A stretch of DNA of 39,496 nt from a virus. The DNA is taken from positions 1-39,496 of the IMG/VR virus record IMGVR_UViG_3300043411_000873; one strand, 5' to 3'. The translations under genes were made by a program, and so were the position numbers. Position 1 is the first letter of the stretch, and each line of letters begins with the position of its first letter. The notes under the pieces are model-generated. The model was given only the letters and a program-made list of their open reading frames with translations, ran no database searches and was not told where the DNA came from. Positions 20,348 to 28,701 of the stretch are shown in pieces.

Positions 20348-21699
20348 TGGCGATCTACTGCATCTGGAGCGGCGGCGACGGTACGCAGACCAACACCACG
20401 CAGACGGCGGGCACGCTCGACTGGAGCAAGGCTGACACCAGCGTTGCCGATCTGATTGCCTACGACGCAGCCGCGTTCACGACAAGCGGCAACACGATCT
20501 ATTTTGCTGATGATCACAACGACCCGAACAAGGCCGCACACTGGACCCTTACCGGGCCGACCTCCGGCCTGCCGGTGATCCTTATCAGTGCGGATCGGTC
20601 GCTATCGACGCCGACGGTGAAAGCGGGGACGGGGAATCAGTTATCGTCACTGGGCGGGGCGTACAGCGTGACGCTAGATGGGTCTTTTGCGTTGTACAAG
20701 TTGCGAGCGGCGAGTGGGGCGCGAATCTCTTTAACGGCAGACGGCGACGAGGTAGGGGTTGCTTATGCGTGCCTGTTTGCGCCGGGAAACGCGGAGTATG
20801 TCGCGCTGTCGCTAGGTTCGTTTCTGCGTGAATGTACTATCGACTGCGCGGCAGATACCAGTAATAATTCGAGCGCCATTCTGAGTCAAGCGTTGTCTGG
20901 GAAAGCGCAAATTATTGACCTGACATTGATCAATGTGACGACACGGACAGGGTGGGTATTTTCCATTCAGCCGACAGTTGGCATTGTGGAACTGTCGGGG
21001 TTGGACGCATCGGGGTTGACGAATGCTACGCTGTGCGAACTGTTCTCCATAGGAAGCTCTGGCGGCACTACGCTGACCGCGAACAACATAAAAACAGCGG
21101 CGACGTGGCAACCATTCACGTCCGGTAACGGTTCTCAACTAGAGAGCGCGACTCTAGTCAACTGCGGCCCCGCTGACGCACCGACGTATCTGGCCAATCG
21201 GTTGAGCTTCGGCGACCTCCTCTCCTCCACCGACATCTACCGCACCGGCGGTGCTACGGTCGAGGGTACGGCGTGCAGTTGGCTGATCACCACCACGTCC
21301 GCTTGCAGCGAGCACTCGCCTTTTTACACGCCGTGGCGGTACGGCACGTTGTCGAGCACGGGCAGCAAGACCTTCGAGATGTACATCACCAACGACACCG
21401 CCGATCTGACGGACGCGGAAATCTGGCTGGAAGTCGAGTACAAATCCGAATCGACCGAGGCGATCTGGGCGCTCGCCACCGACCAGCGGGCCACGATCAC
21501 CACGACTGCGGCAGCGCAGACGGACGACACGGCGAGTACGTGGAACGGATCAGGGCCGAGCTACACCTACAAGCAGAAGTTGTCGGTCACCGCGACCGTG
21601 AACCAAGTTGGCCAGTACCGCGTGCGCGTGGCAATCGGCAAGACGAGCGTCGCAGGGTCGCGCTACCTGTACATCGACCCTGCCGTAGCCGTGAGCTAG
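20347..21699 (+). CDS. Putative virion decoration protein with beta-helix-like sequence
   Basis: The 450 residues are rich in Thr, Ser, Gly and short hydrophobic strands (GKAQIIDLTLINVTTRTGWV, GIVELSGLDASGL), which reads like a right-handed beta helix in the middle. It is followed by a C-terminal beta-sandwich-like domain from about residue 330 (KTFEMYITNDTADLTDAEIW through QVGQYRVRVAIGKTSVAGSR). Position between portal and protease suggests a head-associated protein. No enzymatic motif is seen. Confidence 0.6.
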   Translation: MAIYCIWSGGDGTQTNTTQTAGTLDWSKADTSVADLIAYDAAAFTTSGNTIYFADDHNDPNKAAHWTLTGPTSGLPVILISADRSLSTPTVKAGTGNQLSSLGGAYSVTLDGSFALYKLRAASGARISLTADGDEVGVAYACLFAPGNAEYVALSLGSFLRECTIDCAADTSNNSSAILSQALSGKAQIIDLTLINVTTRTGWVFSIQPTVGIVELSGLDASGLTNATLCELFSIGSSGGTTLTANNIKTAATWQPFTSGNGSQLESATLVNCGPADAPTYLANRLSFGDLLSSTDIYRTGGATVEGTACSWLITTTSACSEHSPFYTPWRYGTLSSTGSKTFEMYITNDTADLTDAEIWLEVEYKSESTEAIWALATDQRATITTTAAAQTDDTASTWNGSGPSYTYKQKLSVTATVNQVGQYRVRVAIGKTSVAGSRYLYIDPAVAVS

Positions 21700-21703
21700 C
21701 GCC

Positions 21704-22210
21704 GTGGCCGACGCGCTGCTGATCCCCGGCGTAGGACTGGTCGAGTCCGGCTCCGACGCGCTGCTGCTGCCGGGTGGGGTGGTGGTGTATGCCCTCCCCG
21801 CGATCACCGCGACGATAGCGGTCATGGAGTCGGGTGGCGATTCGGTATCAATCACTGCCGCGCATATCGGCGGTGAGTCCGCGCCAGCAACAGGCGGGGG
21901 GCGGCACCGCAAACCGTGGTCGGCGCTTGATCTGTACGGAAAAGATCCAGGGCGCATGGTCACGGCGCCGGAGCCTGTTCCGCCGGAGCCTGTTGTCGCG
22001 CGCGTTGCGGTCGCTGAAACGGGCAAGGATTCGTGCAGCGTCGCGGTGGTCGCGATTCGTCGCGCATCGATTGCCGTGCATGAATCGGGGGTCGATTCGG
22101 TACGCGTGTCGGCGCAGGTGCGTGCATCGCTGGCCGAGCGCCGAAATGCCGCGGTTCGCCTGCTGTTCCCTAATATTTTCGCTGATCCGAGCGGCTCGCT
22201 CGCTGCATGA
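21704..22210 (+). CDS. Virion-region protein with repeated xAVxExGxDSxxx units
   Basis: From GTG 21704, 168 residues contain three copies of one unit: IAVMESGGDSVSI, VAVAETGKDSCSV and IAVHESGVDSVRV, plus a related start (VGLVESGSDALLL). Each looks like a beta hairpin. A basic linker, GGGRHRKPWSALDLYG, separates copies one and two. The unit is known to me from tail or capsid accessory proteins of phages only loosely; a fibrous or decoration role is a guess. Confidence 0.55.
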   Translation: MADALLIPGVGLVESGSDALLLPGGVVVYALPAITATIAVMESGGDSVSITAAHIGGESAPATGGGRHRKPWSALDLYGKDPGRMVTAPEPVPPEPVVARVAVAETGKDSCSVAVVAIRRASIAVHESGVDSVRVSAQVRASLAERRNAAVRLLFPNIFADPSGSLAA

Positions 22211-22221
22211 GGGCATGACGG

Positions 22222-22863
22222 ATGGAGACAAAACTGCTTGCGATTGGACAGACGAGTGTGCGCTTTGCCGGTGGAGCTATGCACTTCGCTGGCTACGCAT
22301 CGGCGTTCGGCGGCGTAGACGCCTACGGAGACACGATTGATCCGAAAGCATACGACAAGACGATCAAGGCGAAAGGCCGCGACCGGCCGGTGCGCATGCG
22401 CTGGAACCATTGGGGTCCCGTGATCGGGAAGTGGCTGCATCTGTCTACGGACAGCAAGGGGCTACTCGTCGAGGGCGAATTGACGCCCGGCCACAGCATC
22501 GCGCAGGACGTGTATGCGTCGCTCAAGCACGGGGCGGTCGATGGGCTGTCGATCGGTTTTCGCCCCAAAAAGATCGAGATGCTCGAAGGCGGCGGACGGC
22601 TGCTGAAAGAGATTGAACTTGTCGAGATCAGCGTCGTTGAGGAGCCGGCAGACCTCGGGGCGAAGATCGGAGACGTGAAGTCCCTGCTTGATGAGGCTGG
22701 GACGCTGAAAGAAATCGAGGCCGTGCTGCGCGATGCCGCCCGGTTCTCAAAGTCGGATGCGTGTGCGCTGGTGTCGCGTATCCGAACGCTGGTTCGTGGT
22801 GAGCACGAAGCCGAGCAAGTACGTGCGGCGGAACTCCGACGCATGTTCCAGCAATTCGCTTAA
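22222..22863 (+). CDS. Prohead protease, HK97 type
   Basis: The 213-residue serine protease has the catalytic His in MRWNHWGPVIGKW (about residue 65), the Ser in GAVDGLSIGF (about residue 110) and VEISVVEEPAD for the third active-site region. It cleaves the scaffold-like N terminus of the major capsid protein during head maturation and lies directly upstream of it, as usual. Confidence 0.93.
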   Translation: METKLLAIGQTSVRFAGGAMHFAGYASAFGGVDAYGDTIDPKAYDKTIKAKGRDRPVRMRWNHWGPVIGKWLHLSTDSKGLLVEGELTPGHSIAQDVYASLKHGAVDGLSIGFRPKKIEMLEGGGRLLKEIELVEISVVEEPADLGAKIGDVKSLLDEAGTLKEIEAVLRDAARFSKSDACALVSRIRTLVRGEHEAEQVRAAELRRMFQQFA

Positions 22864-22908
22864 TGCTACCCAGCCGGCAATGCCGGCGAACCAATCAGGA
22901 GATAGATC

Positions 22909-24069
22909 ATGAGTGACGAACTCAAAACCGTCATTGCGGACGGCCTGCGCGCTGTGCAGGAGAAAATCGGGGGCGAGCTGCAAGCCGCCATGACCAAATT
23001 CGACGGCCAGTTGAGGGAACAGGGCGAGGTGCAAACCGAAACCCGAGATGCCGTCCAGAAGCTGTCGGTGCAGTACAAAGAGGTCGATGACCGCCTGCGC
23101 GACATCGAACAAAAAGGCGTGAAGATGAGCCTGCCCGGAAGCGGGAACAAAACCGCCGGCCTGCTGTTCACCGAAAGCCCGGAGTTCAAGGCGCTGTCAA
23201 GCGGTCAGCGTGAGAAGGTCCGCGTTGAGGTCAAGGCGACGGTGGTTTCGGATTCGACGACGGTTTTTCCGTACCAGAACCCGGGCATCATCGGCGGGGC
23301 ATTCGTGCCGTTGACGGTGCGTGACATCCTGACATCTGTGCCGATCAGTTCGAACATGGCGAACTCGCTTCGTGAGGCGTCCTGGACGAACTCGGCTGCG
23401 GAAGTGTCGCAGGGTGCTGCGAAGAACGAGTCGGACATTTCGTTCGAGCAGTACAACGTCGCCATCACCACGGTTGCGCACTGGATCAAGGTGTCGAATC
23501 AGTTGCTGGCGGACGCTCCGGCGATTGCGCGCTACATCGACACCAGGCTGCGTGATGGTCTCGCGCAACGCGTAGACCGCCAACTGCTGCTGGGCAACGG
23601 CACCTCGCCGAACCTGAGCGGATTCACCGATTCGGGCAACTACACCGCGTACACGCCCACGTCGGATGATCTGCTCGTGGATGCCATCAACAGGGCGAAG
23701 TACACGCTCTGGGCCGCCGGCTACCAGCCTACTGCCGTGATTGTGAACCCGGCGGACTGGGGCGCGATGGAACGCTCTCGCGAGTCGGCAGGCAGCGGCA
23801 TGTACCTGTACGGTTTGCCCGGCATGAACGCCGGCACAAACCCGTTCGGGCTGCGCGTGGTGCTGTCGACGCACCTCACCGCCGGCAAGATGCTGATCGG
23901 TGACTTCTCCAACAGCGCAACGCTGTGGGTGCGTGAGGGCGTGGCCGTGGAGATGGGCTACATCAACGAAGACTTCACGAAGAACCTGGTGACGATCCGC
24001 GCAGAGGAGCGTCTGGGGCTTGGAGTGGAGCGCGCAGGGGCCTTCTATTACGGCGACTTCACCGCCTGA
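22909..24069 (+). CDS. Major capsid protein, HK97 fold
   Basis: The 386-residue precursor has an N-terminal delta domain of about 90 residues with coiled-coil character (LREQGEVQTETRDAVQKLSV), then the mature shell sequence. Markers are ASWTNSAAEVSQGAAKNESD, WIKVSNQLLADAPAIARYID, QLLLGNGTSPNLSGF and GVAVEMGYINEDFTKNLVTI. A strong gapped site precedes ATG 22909. Cleavage after about residue 90-100 by the upstream protease is expected from the family. Confidence 0.95.
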   Translation: MSDELKTVIADGLRAVQEKIGGELQAAMTKFDGQLREQGEVQTETRDAVQKLSVQYKEVDDRLRDIEQKGVKMSLPGSGNKTAGLLFTESPEFKALSSGQREKVRVEVKATVVSDSTTVFPYQNPGIIGGAFVPLTVRDILTSVPISSNMANSLREASWTNSAAEVSQGAAKNESDISFEQYNVAITTVAHWIKVSNQLLADAPAIARYIDTRLRDGLAQRVDRQLLLGNGTSPNLSGFTDSGNYTAYTPTSDDLLVDAINRAKYTLWAAGYQPTAVIVNPADWGAMERSRESAGSGMYLYGLPGMNAGTNPFGLRVVLSTHLTAGKMLIGDFSNSATLWVREGVAVEMGYINEDFTKNLVTIRAEERLGLGVERAGAFYYGDFTA

Positions 24070-24075
24070 TGGTGG

Positions 24076-24097
24076 CGGGGCTGGGCGAGCAGCCCCG
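24076..24097 (+). promoter_or_regulatory. Stem-loop after the major capsid gene
   Basis: CGGGGCTG, loop ggcgag, CAGCCCCG is a perfect eight-base stem immediately after the capsid stop. With no T run it is unlikely to terminate. It may protect the capsid message from 3' decay or limit read-through. Confidence 0.5.
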
Positions 24098-24118
24098 ATT
24101 CCTGCAAGGGGAACGGCG

Positions 24119-24403
24119 ATGGTTCAAGTTCATGTGTTGAAGCCGATCCGGGTGGATCGGCTGGGATTTGTGCCGCGTGGGCGAGTGGTCGAGCTGATTG
24201 AGGCGCACGCGCGGGAATACATGGCTCACGGAGCGGTTGAACTCTACGAAACGAAGGTGTTGCGGGAAAACCCCGCTCCTGCCGTTGGCGCACAGTTGTC
24301 TGCCTCGCCAGCGGTCCAAGCCTCACGGCGGCAGACGTTGACCGTATCCGCGAGTGGCGCACCGACCCGCAGGGGGAGACCTCCGAAGGTTCGCGCGCAG
24401 TAG
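24119..24403 (+). CDS. Hypothetical 94-residue head protein
   Basis: MVQVHVLKPIRVDRLGFVPR then VVELIEAHAREYMAHGAVEL is a small beta-alpha domain common after phage capsid genes. The rest is an Ala/Ser/Pro linker ending in a basic GRPPKVRAQ tail. Its second half overlaps, in another frame, the coding sequence for the N terminus of the next protein. A heptamer A-AAC-CCC at 24268 lies in its frame. Confidence 0.7.
   Translation: MVQVHVLKPIRVDRLGFVPRGRVVELIEAHAREYMAHGAVELYETKVLRENPAPAVGAQLSASPAVQASRRQTLTVSASGAPTRRGRPPKVRAQ
24268..24274 (+). other. Possible -1 frameshift heptamer (A AAC CCC)
   Basis: In the frame of the 94-residue gene the heptamer has the X XXY YYZ form. A -1 slip here would enter the open frame that begins RSCRWRTVVCLASGPSLTAA and leads without a stop into the 24406 protein. 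This is inference from frame continuity; a sequencing indel or an undetected start would give the same picture. Confidence 0.35.
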
Positions 24404-24405
24404 TT

Positions 24406-24867
24406 GTGACGAACACCACGTACAAGGCGGCGCCGTGGGCTGACGCGTTGTACGCGATGGACCGGAAGTGGTGGGAGGTCCATCTGGAGGATGTTCGCAA
24501 GTCGTTTGTCGGTGAGCGTGTGAGCCGGGCGAAGTTGCTGCACCGGTTTGGCGTGACGCATCTGGAGACGTTCAAGCATTACAACAACTCGGGGGCGGCG
24601 GCGATTTCGCTGGCGGCGCACCGTGGGGCGTCAACGATCATCCTGCTGGGATATGACTGCCAGTACACGGACGGCAAGCGCCACTGGCACGGCGATCATC
24701 CGCGCGGGTTGGGCAATGCTGGGTCGGTGGCGAAGTGGGTCCGCGGATTCGAGGAGCTTGCGTCGGCGATGGAAAAAGCGGGTGTGCGAGTGCTGAACGC
24801 CTCGCGCGAAACTGCACTCACATGCTGGGAACGGGTGGGTTTGGATGATGCACTTGCCGAGCGATAG
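24406..24867 (+). CDS. MptE/DUF115-like nucleotide-sugar-type protein, N terminus out of frame of any start
   Basis: From GTG 24406 the protein begins VTNTTYKAAPWADALYAMD and contains NNSGAAAISLAAHRGASTII then LLGYDCQYTDGKRHWHGDHP, a pattern of phage proteins related to the MptE/DUF115 fold. The same frame is open back to 24241 and encodes WRTVVCLASGPSLTAADVD, the expected nucleotide-binding N terminus of the family. No ATG, GTG or TTG precedes it. Either the N terminus is reached by frameshift, or the annotated protein is truncated. It begins a three-gene glycan-like block. Confidence 0.65.
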   Translation: MTNTTYKAAPWADALYAMDRKWWEVHLEDVRKSFVGERVSRAKLLHRFGVTHLETFKHYNNSGAAAISLAAHRGASTIILLGYDCQYTDGKRHWHGDHPRGLGNAGSVAKWVRGFEELASAMEKAGVRVLNASRETALTCWERVGLDDALAER

Positions 24868-25402
24868 CGTCCGAGGCCACATCAGGGGGTGGATTGAATC
24901 GCACGCGCATCTGTTGGGCGGCGACGTGCTGGAGATTGGCACGCGTCGGCATGCGGCATCTGCGTGGTGGTGTGAAAACCGCGATTTGGCGCAGGGCGAG
25001 TGGACCGGCATTGACATGCAGGCGGGCGCAGGGGTGGATCGGGTTGCCGACATCCACGCCCTGCCGCAGGAGTGGGGCGGCCGGTTTTCTGGCGTGGTGT
25101 GCTCCGAGGTTTTGGAGCATGTGCGCCGGCCGTGGGTGGCGTTGCCGGAGGTTCGCAGGGTGATGCAGCCTGGCGGGTGGTTGATCGTCACCACGCTGAC
25201 GGCGTTTCCGATCCACGGCTTCCCGGACGATTTTTGGCGGTTCACTGGGTCGGGGTTGGTGGGGCTGTTGACGGACGCTGGCTTCTCCGAGATTGCCACG
25301 GCGGCGGCCGGCGGGGTGGATTTCCACCTGAACGATCACGGCGAGGCGGGGTTTGTGCATCGTCGGTGCCCGGTGCACGTTTTTGCGGTCGCGCGGGCAT
25401 GA
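24845..25402 (+). CDS. SAM-dependent methyltransferase, class I
   Basis: The 185-residue protein has motif I GGDVLEIGTRRHAASA (about residues 24-40), the acidic GIDMQAGAGVD, and FSGVVCSEVLEHVRRPWVAL typical of type 11 small-molecule methyltransferases, then HGFPDDFWRFTGSGLVGLL. DNA-methyltransferase motifs (DPPY) are absent. Placed between a sugar-nucleotide-like protein and a glycosyltransferase, it may methylate a sugar or glycan on the virion. Confidence 0.8.
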   Translation: MMHLPSDSVRGHIRGWIESHAHLLGGDVLEIGTRRHAASAWWCENRDLAQGEWTGIDMQAGAGVDRVADIHALPQEWGGRFSGVVCSEVLEHVRRPWVALPEVRRVMQPGGWLIVTTLTAFPIHGFPDDFWRFTGSGLVGLLTDAGFSEIATAAAGGVDFHLNDHGEAGFVHRRCPVHVFAVARA

Positions 25403-26070
25403 TGCAGTTAATCACCCCGACGGGTGACAGGCCGCGTGCGTGGGCGCTGTGCGAGCGCTGGATGGCTCGGCAGACGTATGCCGGGCCGGTTGTGTGGCAC
25501 GTGGTTGATGATGGCGTGCTGCCGCTCTCCGCAGCCTTCACGCGGGACGGGTGGGACGTGCGGGTGCATCGGTTGGCGCCGATGCCGGAGAACACGCAGG
25601 CGCGCAACATGATGCACCTTTTGCGGCTGGTGACGCCTCAGCATCCTGTGGTGGTGATCGAGGACGACGACTGGTACGCGCCGGACTGGCTAGACACGTG
25701 TGCGCGGGAGATCCGGTCGGCCGAGTGCGTGGGCGAGGCGCCGGCGAGGTACTACAACGTGGCTAGGCGGGTTGCGCGGCAGTTGCAGAACGGCGCGCAC
25801 GCGAGCTTGTGCGCGACGGCGGTGCGTGGTCATGCGGTCGAGACGCTGAGGCGGGCCTGCGAGGGCAGGCGCACGTTCATCGATTTGGAGCTGTGGCGGC
25901 GGCATCACTCGCGGCGGGTGTTTGGTGGTCGTCGCGTGGTGGGGATCAAGGGATTGCCGGGCCGGGGAGGCATTGGCATGGGACACGATGCGCGGTTTGC
26001 TGGCAAGCCAGACCCTGACGGGGCGGTGTTGCGTTCATGGGTTGGCGCTGATGCGGAGGTGTACCTGTGA
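25399..26070 (+). CDS. Glycosyltransferase-like protein, GT-A fold
   Basis: ATG 25399 overlaps the methyltransferase stop. The 223 residues start MMQLITPTGDRPRAWALCER, have VVWHVVDDGVLPLS, and the DxD-type metal motif VVVIEDDDWYAPDWLDTCAR, as in family 2-like glycosyltransferases. The C terminus, GIGMGHDARFAGKPDPDGAV, is common in related phage proteins. A role in decorating capsid or tail is likely, not shown. Confidence 0.75.
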   Translation: MMQLITPTGDRPRAWALCERWMARQTYAGPVVWHVVDDGVLPLSAAFTRDGWDVRVHRLAPMPENTQARNMMHLLRLVTPQHPVVVIEDDDWYAPDWLDTCAREIRSAECVGEAPARYYNVARRVARQLQNGAHASLCATAVRGHAVETLRRACEGRRTFIDLELWRRHHSRRVFGGRRVVGIKGLPGRGGIGMGHDARFAGKPDPDGAVLRSWVGADAEVYL

Positions 26071-26420
26071 GCGTGGTAACGGTTGCGGAGGTGAGGCTGT
26101 TTTTGCGTGTGATTCACACGGATGATGATGCGCTGTTGCAGGCCCTGATTGATGCTGCGGAGGATGAGGCTTGCCGGTTCTGTGATCGAGACTATTTGCC
26201 GACGCTGCCTGTGGATTACCCGCCGGAGTACGATTCGAGCAGCTCGGAAATGTCGGAGGACGTACCGAGTTCGGAAGATCCGATTGCTCCGAGCGTGCGT
26301 CAGGCGGTGTACTACCTGGTGCAGTCGTACTATGACGCTGCCGATCCTGATGATGCGGAGAAGCTGCGCAGTGCGGCCCGGACGCTGTGTTTTCCGTATC
26401 GCGCGAGGCTGGGCGTCTGA
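26067..26420 (+). CDS. Head-tail connector protein (gp6-like)
   Basis: VTVAEVRLFLRVIHTDDDAL then LIDAAEDEACRFCDRDY and RQAVYYLVQSYYD match the phage connector family (HK97 gp6-like). GTG 26067 overlaps the previous stop. It should bind below the portal ring to form the connector. Confidence 0.88.
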   Translation: MSVVTVAEVRLFLRVIHTDDDALLQALIDAAEDEACRFCDRDYLPTLPVDYPPEYDSSSSEMSEDVPSSEDPIAPSVRQAVYYLVQSYYDAADPDDAEKLRSAARTLCFPYRARLGV

Positions 26421-26776
26421 TGGTCGCGCAGCGGTACAGGCACAGGATCGCAATCGAGGAGGTTGTCGAAACGCAGGACTCTGCCACGGGGGCGGTCACG
26501 CATACCTGGCAGACGGTGGACCTCGATTCTGATCACGACCTTTCGGCGGTCCCTGCGTCGGTGTTGACGGGGCCGGGGCGCGAGCCGTTCGCGGCCGATA
26601 CCAAGCTCGCCGAGACCACGGCGCGGATCAATTTCCGCTGGTTTCCGGGCTTGCGCGCTGATATGCGGATCGTATGGGATGGGCGCAGCTTCGACATTCT
26701 CTCGATCGAGACGGACGCTACGGCGCGCAGGGAATACCGGCTGCGCTGCCGGGAGGGGATGACGGATGGCCGGTGA
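26420..26776 (+). CDS. Head-closure protein (SPP1 gp16-like)
   Basis: MVAQRYRHRIAIEEVVETQD then ARINFRWFPGLRADMRIVWD and FDILSIETDATARREYRLRC fit the beta-barrel head-tail joining family. It plugs the connector and attaches the tail. Confidence 0.88.
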   Translation: MVAQRYRHRIAIEEVVETQDSATGAVTHTWQTVDLDSDHDLSAVPASVLTGPGREPFAADTKLAETTARINFRWFPGLRADMRIVWDGRSFDILSIETDATARREYRLRCREGMTDGR

Positions 26777-27293
26777 TCTGGTGCGCATTGAGGGCCTCGA
26801 CAGCGTCATGAAAACGCTGCGCGAACTGCCGGCAGAAGTCGTAAGCAAAAACGGCGGCCCCGTGCGCGCTGCGCTCCGCAGGGGCGCGGTGATCATCCAG
26901 AAGCAGGCTATGGCCAATGTGCAGGAGATCGTCGATACGCCGAATGTTGATGGACGATTCGTTTCAACCGGCCTGGCAAAAAAATCGATCCGCATCAAGC
27001 GCGTGCGCCCGCTGAACAAGCAGCGGGGCGAGGCATTCATCGTCGCAGTCAGGTCGCAGCGCTACCCAAACCGGACCATCCAGCGCAGGGGCCGCAAGGG
27101 GGCGGACCTGAAAACCAACGACGTGTTGTTCATGCTCGAAGCCGGGACCGAACGCAGAAGGGCGATGCCCTGGATGCGCCCGGCGTTCGAGTCGAAAAAG
27201 GGCGAGGCGCTGCAGGTGTTTGCCACGGAGTTGCCTCGCGCAATTGATCGGGCAGTGAAGAAGTTGGCCAAGCGAAACGGGGTCCGAACCTGA
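26766..27293 (+). CDS. HK97 gp10-like tail completion protein
   Basis: MAGDLVRIEGLDSVMKTLRE, VRAALRRGAVIIQKQAMANV and GTERRRAMPWMRPAFESKKG are the diagnostic segments of the HK97 gp10 family. It overlaps the preceding gene by 11 bases. Confidence 0.9.
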   Translation: MAGDLVRIEGLDSVMKTLRELPAEVVSKNGGPVRAALRRGAVIIQKQAMANVQEIVDTPNVDGRFVSTGLAKKSIRIKRVRPLNKQRGEAFIVAVRSQRYPNRTIQRRGRKGADLKTNDVLFMLEAGTERRRAMPWMRPAFESKKGEALQVFATELPRAIDRAVKKLAKRNGVRT

Positions 27294-27673
27294 TGTATCC
27301 GCCGGTTTTTGAGCTGCTCGCCGCGTCACCAACGGTGGCCGGCTATGTGGATGAGCGCATCTATCCGCACGGCTACGCGCCGCAGCGGGTGACCGCCCCG
27401 TACATTACGTGGGACGTGATGGGCGGGGCGCCAGCAAACAACCTGAGCGCCGTCCCGGACACTGATAGCATCGTTGTCCGCGTAAGGGTGTGGAGCGACG
27501 ACGCACAGGCCATCTATGCCATTGGGCAGGCTGTGCGCGATTGCCTCGAGCCTGAGGCGCATATGGAAGACGTACCAATGACCGGCAGGGACCCGGAAAC
27601 GTTGCGCGCATGGCTGGCGATGACGTTCCGGTTCTGGACCGCGCGTTTCGACGCAACCAGCTCATCTAGCTGA
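27293..27673 (+). CDS. Tail terminator / completion protein (DUF3168)
   Basis: MYPPVFELLAASPTVAGYVD, ERIYPHGYAPQ and YITWDVMGGAPANNL belong to the DUF3168 family of tail completion proteins, followed by VRVWSDDAQAIYAIGQAVRD. It caps the tail tube where it meets the head. Confidence 0.9.
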   Translation: MYPPVFELLAASPTVAGYVDERIYPHGYAPQRVTAPYITWDVMGGAPANNLSAVPDTDSIVVRVRVWSDDAQAIYAIGQAVRDCLEPEAHMEDVPMTGRDPETLRAWLAMTFRFWTARFDATSSSS

Positions 27674-27754
27674 CAACAACCACCCGATACCCCGAATTCG
27701 GTAGGCATGTGCCTGCCGTGGTCGCGCGCGTGCGCATTTTCTGAGGAAACATCT

Positions 27755-28252
27755 ATGAGCACCCTGAAGACCCAAGGCACGCGCTTGTATTTCGCGTCGC
27801 CCGCATCCGCATCCAGCTCCGACGCCGATGGCGTGGTGATCATGTACGTCACCTGCCCGACCGGTATCCAGGGGCTTGGGGGTGCGGCCGATCAGATCGA
27901 CACGACGTGCCTTGATGCCACCGAACGCACGTTCGTGCAAGGGCTTTTGAATCCGGGGCAAATCACGGTGCCGTTTAATTTCGATCCGTCCGCCGCCTCG
28001 CACCAGGAGCTGATGTTGCTGCGCGACGCCGGGACCGTGATTAGCTGGATGGTCGTTTTCTCGGACGCCGTGAACGCGGGCACTGTGCCCACGTCTGTGG
28101 ACTCGGATGATCGGCTGGTGTCGGCAGGATCGACTACCGCCGAGTTTCTTGGCTACGTGAGCGACGTGACGATCGACATTCAGACGAACGAGATCGTGCG
28201 CGGTTCTCTGGTGATCCAGCGCTCCGGCGCGGTGGCGTGGGATTGGCCATAA
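27755..28252 (+). CDS. Major tail tube protein
   Basis: The 165-residue protein MSTLKTQGTRLYFASPASAS has the tail-tube pattern DQIDTTCLDATERTFVQGL then SAGSTTAEFLGYVSDVTIDI. The strong TGAGGAAAC site and a separate upstream gap (27674-27754) fit high expression. A GGTAGGCA-tg-TGCCTGCC hairpin sits in that gap. Confidence 0.88.
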   Translation: MSTLKTQGTRLYFASPASASSSDADGVVIMYVTCPTGIQGLGGAADQIDTTCLDATERTFVQGLLNPGQITVPFNFDPSAASHQELMLLRDAGTVISWMVVFSDAVNAGTVPTSVDSDDRLVSAGSTTAEFLGYVSDVTIDIQTNEIVRGSLVIQRSGAVAWDWP

Positions 28253-28359
28253 CAGGCGGAACGGCGATCCATAACGGCGATCTGGATTCCGGCCCCGCTG
28301 GCTCTGTGCTGTCTCGCCGTGGCGCATCCGGCGGGTGTCCGGTTCCTGAGGTGTGAGTG

Positions 28360-28701
28360 ATGAGCTACTTCGATGATCTGATCGATGCATCGCTGATCCA
28401 GCGCGAGTTATCGGTGCGCGGAAAAACCGTCCCGACGTGGTGGAAGCCGCTCACTGCTGGGCAGCGCGTGGAACTGCTGCGCGGGCAAGTGGTAAGGAGC
28501 GATGGTGAGTCCGCGTCGGTGGTCGAAGTCGATTTGGCGCAGTCCGCAGAACGCTCGCAGCGCATGGTGGTGATGACGCTGTGCACGCAGGACGGGCAGG
28601 CGGTGTATCGCGCGCTGAAGGATTTGCAGTCCGATCCGTCGTGGCTGATCGATGCGCTGGTCGATCTTGCGCGCAAGGTGCACGACGAGGGAAACGGCTA
28701 G
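28360..28701 (+). CDS. Tail assembly chaperone G-like protein
   Basis: The 113-residue protein MSYFDDLIDASLIQRELSVR with VVMTLCTQDGQAVYRALKDL is a tail assembly chaperone, equivalent to lambda gpG. It ends shortly after a G-GGA-AAC heptamer, where a -1 slip would extend it into the next frame. Confidence 0.85.
   Translation: MSYFDDLIDASLIQRELSVRGKTVPTWWKPLTAGQRVELLRGQVVRSDGESASVVEVDLAQSAERSQRMVVMTLCTQDGQAVYRALKDLQSDPSWLIDALVDLARKVHDEGNG
28689..28695 (+). other. -1 programmed ribosomal frameshift site (G GGA AAC)
   Basis: In the chaperone frame the codons are gaG GGA AAC ggc tag. This is the same X XXY YYZ form as lambda G/GT (G GGA AAG) and lies two codons before the stop. After the slip the frame reads RLDLADEWHRWLVRLSLIM and stays open to 29015. 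Confidence 0.88.

Noticed and set aside
28253-28359. The 107-base gap after the tail tube gene as a gene
   Set aside because: No frame with a ribosome site is visible. It holds a repeated acggcgatc word and probably serves only as a spacer before the chaperone gene.
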